From: UPXZ01 sp964634605 | Lineage (GTDB): Bacteria; Bacteroidota; Bacteroidia; Bacteroidales; Paludibacteraceae | Direction of reading: 5' to 3' | Length of the DNA stretch: 10,515 nt | Assembly (NCBI GenBank): GCA_964634605.1 | Contig: CAZWLJ010000066.1 | Coordinates: 1-10,515 of the forward strand | In this document: piece after piece, positions 7,763-10,515 of the stretch | Layout: every line of letters starts with the position of its first letter | Numbering within the stretch: the first letter of the stretch is position 1 | Program-made: the position numbers and the translations under genes | The notes under the pieces: model-generated | Seen by the model: the letters and a program-made list of their open reading frames with translations, nothing else | Database searches by the model: none | Told to the model about the DNA's origin: nothing

Positions 7763-7829
7763 TGCACCGGAAATCTTCGTCTTAAATTCCGGATTTGCCT
7801 TTTTTTACCGGGAAACAATATCCGGTGCA
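7763..7829. repeat. 9-bp inverted repeat with long spacer
   Basis: TGCACCGGA (7763-7771) and TCCGGTGCA (7821-7829) are perfect complements separated by 49 bases. The spacer holds further CCGG-containing sequence and a T7 run. The region carries several CCGG/CCGGA motifs, including those in the adjacent terminator. The role is unknown: it could be a secondary fold or a remnant of a second terminator. Confidence 0.35.
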
Positions 7830-7862
7830 GTGATTCAACAAGTGCATATTTTCGGCATCAGG

Positions 7863-7879
7863 CAGACACTTCTCAGACA
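7863..7879 (+). promoter_or_regulatory. CAGACA direct repeat beside the -33 element
   Basis: CAGACA occurs at 7863-7868 and 7874-7879, an 11-bp (one helical turn) period, directly abutting the -33 TTG of the acyltransferase promoter. The geometry fits a possible regulator site, but six bases repeated once is weak evidence. Confidence 0.2.
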
Positions 7880-7909
7880 TTGTCCGCAGGGTATTTTTTT
7901 GTACTTTTG
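7880..7909 (+). promoter_or_regulatory. Bacteroidetes-type promoter of the acyltransferase gene
   Basis: TTG (7880-7882) is followed after 19 bp by TACTTTTG (7902-7909), an exact TAnnTTTG. The predicted start near 7916 gives a leader of about 35 nt before the ATG at 7951. Confidence 0.65.
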
Positions 7910-7950
7910 CATACATTATTAAAAAACAAACGATCAGCATTTCAACAATC

Positions 7951-9099
7951 ATGTCAACCCCACCCATCTCCGCTGCGGCTTATGCAGACTCCAAACCCCA
8001 TTACGAAATACTCGATGGACTACGCGGTGTAGCCGCAATCATGGTGATTTTCTATCACATTTTCGAAGCATTTGCCACCAGTCCGCTCGATCAAAATTTC
8101 AATCACGGTTATCTGGCAGTGGATTTCTTCTTTATTTTGTCCGGATTTGTAGTCGCTTATGCCTACGACGACCGCTGGGGAAAGATGCGTGTAAAAGATT
8201 TTTTAAAGCGAAGATTAGTGCGTCTGCATCCGATGATAGTCATGGGATTTATTTTGGGCGCCATCACATTTCTGATTCAGGGCAGCGTAAAGTGGGACGG
8301 AACGGCTACCTCAGTTTCCATGGTGATGCTGGCGTTGCTGCTAAGTATGTTTTTGATTCCTTCATACCCTGGAGCTGGTTATGAAGTACGCGGAAACGGT
8401 GAGATGTTTCCGCTGAATGGTCCTACCTGGTCTCTCTTTTTTGAATACATTGGCAATATCCTCTACGCATTGATTATCCGCAGGATGAGTACCAAATGGT
8501 TGAAAGTTTTTGTTGTTTTTATGGCAATAGGCTTATTCTCGTTTGCTGTTTATTTCTCAGAGTTTAAAGCTATGGGCGTCGGTTGGACGTTGGGAGGCAA
8601 TAATTTTACCGGCGGAATGCTGCGCTTGCTGTTTGCGTTTTCTGCCGGATTGCTGATGTCTCGACTTTTTAAAGCAACCAACATTCGCGGTGCTTTCTGG
8701 CTGTGCAGTCTGGCTATAGTCGTTTTACTTTCCATGCCATACATCAGTGGCAATCCGGAAGTATCGTGGGTAAACGGACTTTATGATGCGCTCGTAATTA
8801 TCTTAGTTTTCCCGTTGCTGGTTTACTTAGGTGCTTCCGGCAAAACCACCGACAAATTCACAACAAAAATGTGTAAATTTTTAGGTGATATCTCCTATCC
8901 GCTATACATGGTACATTATCCGTTTATGTACCTTTATTATTCCTGGATTTGGAAAAACGGGCTTACTTTTGCTCAAACCTGGCACGTGGCTCTGTTGCTT
9001 CTTATTGGAAATATTCTGTTGGCGTATCTGGTGCTTAAACTGTATGATATCCCTGTACGGAAATTCTTAACAAAACGACTGTTGAGCAATCAGCAATAG
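7951..9099 (+). CDS. Acyltransferase family 3 membrane protein (putative O-acyltransferase)
   Basis: A 382-residue polytopic inner-membrane protein of the acyltransferase-3 (OatA/NodX/WecH-type) family. Such enzymes move an acyl group, often acetyl, from the cytoplasm onto a sugar of a surface glycan, peptidoglycan, lipid-linked oligosaccharide or small molecule. Diagnostic features in order are LDGLRG at 21-26, the conserved His H36 in the first membrane segment, DFFFILSG at 58-65, the RxxR motif R88/R91 before a Pro, and WSLFFE at 160-165, equivalent to the family WSLxxE motif. Around ten hydrophobic segments are visible, and the length suits a stand-alone AT3 domain with no SGNH partner domain. 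The ATG at 7951 fits the promoter spacing, and no Shine-Dalgarno sequence is seen. The gene is flanked by its own promoter and terminator, with no glycosyltransferase neighbour to reveal the acceptor, so the substrate cannot be assigned. Confidence 0.9.
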   Translation: MSTPPISAAAYADSKPHYEILDGLRGVAAIMVIFYHIFEAFATSPLDQNFNHGYLAVDFFFILSGFVVAYAYDDRWGKMRVKDFLKRRLVRLHPMIVMGFILGAITFLIQGSVKWDGTATSVSMVMLALLLSMFLIPSYPGAGYEVRGNGEMFPLNGPTWSLFFEYIGNILYALIIRRMSTKWLKVFVVFMAIGLFSFAVYFSEFKAMGVGWTLGGNNFTGGMLRLLFAFSAGLLMSRLFKATNIRGAFWLCSLAIVVLLSMPYISGNPEVSWVNGLYDALVIILVFPLLVYLGASGKTTDKFTTKMCKFLGDISYPLYMVHYPFMYLYYSWIWKNGLTFAQTWHVALLLLIGNILLAYLVLKLYDIPVRKFLTKRLLSNQQ

Positions 9100-9121
9100 T
9101 CATCCATTCAGCATACATCAC

Positions 9122-9159
9122 AAAAAAATCCCGCTCCTGATTCGAAGCGGGATTTTTTT
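9122..9159. terminator. Bidirectional-looking hairpin terminator
   Basis: A perfect 14-bp stem (9122-9135 with 9146-9159) has a GC-rich core, ATCCCGCT/AGCGGGAT, and a 10-nt loop. A7 lies on the left arm and T7 on the right, so it could end transcription from either side. It starts 22 bases after the acyltransferase stop. Confidence 0.9.
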
Positions 9160-9500
9160 ACGAGAAAATATGGATGATATGCTCTCTGAAATCAAGTTAT
9201 CCACAAATATACAGGCAAACGTAATGTACAGACACTCCAACAGGCGATTCGGAAAACCTGCGGAATCCATTGTATCCCGCATAAAGAATGCTGAAAATTA
9301 ACACTTCCTCTCTGCACACTCCCCCGTTTGCCATGTTTTATAACATGTTATTTTATTTTTTCCTGCCGAAAAGATTCCGTAAGTTTACTGCATAAATACA
9401 GATTGTGATTTTTAACAATTCCCGTGCAGCGTTTCGGGGTGGAAATCCATCTTACTATTAGCACTATGCTTTTTTATTAACTCATAAAACTTTTTAGCGT
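9160..9500. other. 341-bp intergenic region before the low-GC gene pair
   Basis: I see no gene on either strand. It contains a single DnaA-box-like TTATCCACA (9197-9205) and a palindrome (9332-9347). Base composition falls toward the right. I find no full TTTG/TAnnTTTG promoter for the next gene; the nearest are one-mismatch -7 candidates TATTTTTT (9354-9361) and TAAGTTTA (9380-9387), both over 110 bp upstream of the ATG. Confidence 0.6.
9332..9347. repeat. CATGTT-TTAT-AACATG palindrome
   Basis: A perfect 6-bp inverted repeat with a 4-nt spacer, followed by an A/T-rich tract with a T6 run (9356-9361). It may be an operator, since it sits between a TTTG (9327-9330) and TATTTTTT (9354-9361), or a weak hairpin. 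The 23-bp promoter spacing is longer than usual. Confidence 0.3.
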
Positions 9501-9956
9501 ATGAAAACGAAAATGATTTTATTTACAGTAATTGTTTTTTCCCTGATGGTGGGAGGGGCTGGGTGTGAGAGGAATAATAATATCTCTTACCCTGATGCTA
9601 CAATCATAAAAGAATTGCCTAAGATTACTGATATCGGTAGCAATACAAAGTCACTTGTCATGCAGTCTCAAAAAGAATTAGAGAGTGTATTTAATAAAAA
9701 TGAATTACAACGGTTTGAAGACCTGCAACAAATTGATTTTTCCAAATATACACTACTTTTAGGCTGTGGCAGCTATGGCAATGAGGTTTCAAATATGGAG
9801 CATTCGTTTATTAAAACAGGAACAAAATCTTATACGTATTTACTTAAGGTTGGTGGAGATGCAACACGTCCCAATACGTTTCGATACGGTATTCTAGTGG
9901 AAAAGCTTCCTAATTCGGCAGAAGTAACATTTAAGATTGAAGAATTACATTTGTAA
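9501..9956 (+). CDS. Putative lipoprotein, function unknown
   Basis: A 151-residue protein with a basic start (MKTK), a hydrophobic stretch and a lipobox-like GGAGC placing the acylated Cys at residue 22. The -3 residue is Gly rather than the usual Leu, so lipidation is likely but not certain. After Cys the chain is hydrophilic (ERNNN). The mature domain (about 35-151) has the pattern IDFSKYTLLLG followed by alternating strands ending EVTFKIEEL, loosely like small beta-sandwich lipoproteins of the PrcB-like type. That resemblance is my inference only. The gene is AT-rich compared with the LRR and acyltransferase genes. It lies 19 bp upstream of the next gene in the same direction and probably shares its transcript. 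Confidence 0.75.
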   Translation: MKTKMILFTVIVFSLMVGGAGCERNNNISYPDATIIKELPKITDIGSNTKSLVMQSQKELESVFNKNELQRFEDLQQIDFSKYTLLLGCGSYGNEVSNMEHSFIKTGTKSYTYLLKVGGDATRPNTFRYGILVEKLPNSAEVTFKIEELHL

Positions 9957-9975
9957 AATTAAATAATTATTTGTC

Positions 9976-10476
9976 ATGAAAAGAATATTTTGGTTATTCT
10001 TGCTTTTGCCTTTTTCATTATTTGCACAAGAGCATTTTTATTATTACAAAGAAAAAAAGCAGTATTTAGAATTAGATACAAACTATGTTTTTGTATCTAC
10101 CATAAACAATGTCGCTTTACAAAAAAGTAATTTAATGTCAAATGCGGTGTTGAGATTAAATAAAGAACAGCATACTGGTTTCTTAAAGTACAAACAGAAT
10201 ATAGCTGAAGATTTTTACTGGACAGAGATGCATTTACTAAACGTAAATCCGGGGAAAACATATATAAACAAAATTGTCGATATCAAAAAAATTAATGGTA
10301 TTCAAACGGTTTCCCCCTATTTTAAAGGAAAAGCCGGAGAAAAAATAGGCTTATCGAATTTCTTTTATGTTAAGTTAAAGTCTCTATCCGATACAACTTT
10401 ATTGTATAAATTTAGCACTGAAAAAAACGTAATTGTCATAAAACAGGATCGGTTTATGCTCCGTCCCATCCTTTAG
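9976..10476 (+). CDS. Secreted protein resembling an isolated N-terminal prosegment of a Bacteroidetes S8-type protease
   Basis: A 166-residue protein with a clear signal peptide (MKRIFWLFLLLPFSLFAQ, cleavage after FA or nearby). The mature start EHFYYYKEKKQYLEL and the later segment IGLSNFFYVKLKS, followed by DTTLLYKFS and QDRFM, recall from memory the N-terminal region that precedes the catalytic domain in Bacteroidetes secreted subtilisin-like proteases. No Asp/His/Ser catalytic motif is present, and the frame stops at 10474-10476, about where such proteins would continue. It could be a truncated protease, a stand-alone prosegment or inhibitor-like protein, or an unrelated small exported protein. 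It is strongly AT-rich; one 60-base stretch I counted is near 23% GC. It pairs with the upstream putative lipoprotein gene. Confidence 0.7.
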   Translation: MKRIFWLFLLLPFSLFAQEHFYYYKEKKQYLELDTNYVFVSTINNVALQKSNLMSNAVLRLNKEQHTGFLKYKQNIAEDFYWTEMHLLNVNPGKTYINKIVDIKKINGIQTVSPYFKGKAGEKIGLSNFFYVKLKSLSDTTLLYKFSTEKNVIVIKQDRFMLRPIL

Positions 10477-10481
10477 ATTTG
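10474..10481 (+). promoter_or_regulatory. Possible -7 element for a gene beyond the window
   Basis: TAGATTTG matches TAnnTTTG exactly and overlaps the stop codon of the preceding gene. No clean TTTG stands at the right distance upstream (a TTTA at 10453-10456 is 17 bp away). The remaining bases hold no visible start codon with coding sequence. Confidence 0.2.
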
Positions 10482-10515
10482 CATTTGAAAATTGATTAAC
10501 GGTTTTTAAGGTTGA

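Noticed and set aside
7782..7967. Small minus-strand frame (61 codons, with an inner ATG giving 32 residues)
   Set aside because: It overlaps the acyltransferase promoter and start, has no minus-strand promoter, and matches nothing I recognise.
9197..9205. Replication origin
   Set aside because: Only one DnaA-box-like sequence, no cluster, and no dnaA, dnaN or rep gene nearby.

Overview
The window looks like Bacteroidota, most likely a Bacteroidales-type polysaccharide degrader. The 1619-residue protein ends in a type IX secretion (T9SS) type A sorting domain and carries BACON domains, which are typical of this phylum. The two best promoters fit the Bacteroidetes consensus (TTG/TTTG, about 19-21 bp, TAnnTTTG). 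Starts are preceded by A/T-rich leaders rather than Shine-Dalgarno sequences. The first gene is a GH127-type glycosidase. By eye, GC content is middling over most of the window and clearly lower from about 9.5 kb onward.

Layout. (1) 1-2358: a nearly complete secreted GH127 (DUF1680) beta-L-arabinofuranosidase-type enzyme that enters the window inside its signal peptide. (2) 2359-2852: a gap with no firm gene, but with a minus-strand open frame, a near-consensus minus-strand promoter and small hairpins. (3) 2853-7712: a very large BspA-like leucine-rich-repeat surface or secreted protein made of four homologous modules. Three modules are separated by BACON domains and the last is followed by the T9SS tail. 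A 13-bp stem terminator follows. (4) 7951-9099: an integral membrane acyltransferase-3 family O-acyltransferase with its own promoter and a strong 14-bp stem terminator. (5) 9160-9500: a gap with a lone DnaA-box-like sequence and a palindrome. (6) 9501-10476: two short, AT-rich, closely spaced genes, a putative lipoprotein and a secreted protein that resembles only the N-terminal prosegment of Bacteroidetes S8-type proteases.

All confident genes lie on the + strand, but terminators and separate promoters split them into at least four transcription units, and I see no single pathway joining them. The common theme is the cell envelope and exterior: glycan cleavage, adhesion or binding by an exported repeat protein, acylation of a surface glycan or lipid, and two small exported proteins. 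I found no RNA gene, CRISPR array, transposase or restriction system. I did not find a convincing new biological system. The points most worth checking are the modular LRR/BACON protein, the unexplained minus-strand signal at 2366-2694, and the low-GC two-gene cassette at the right end.
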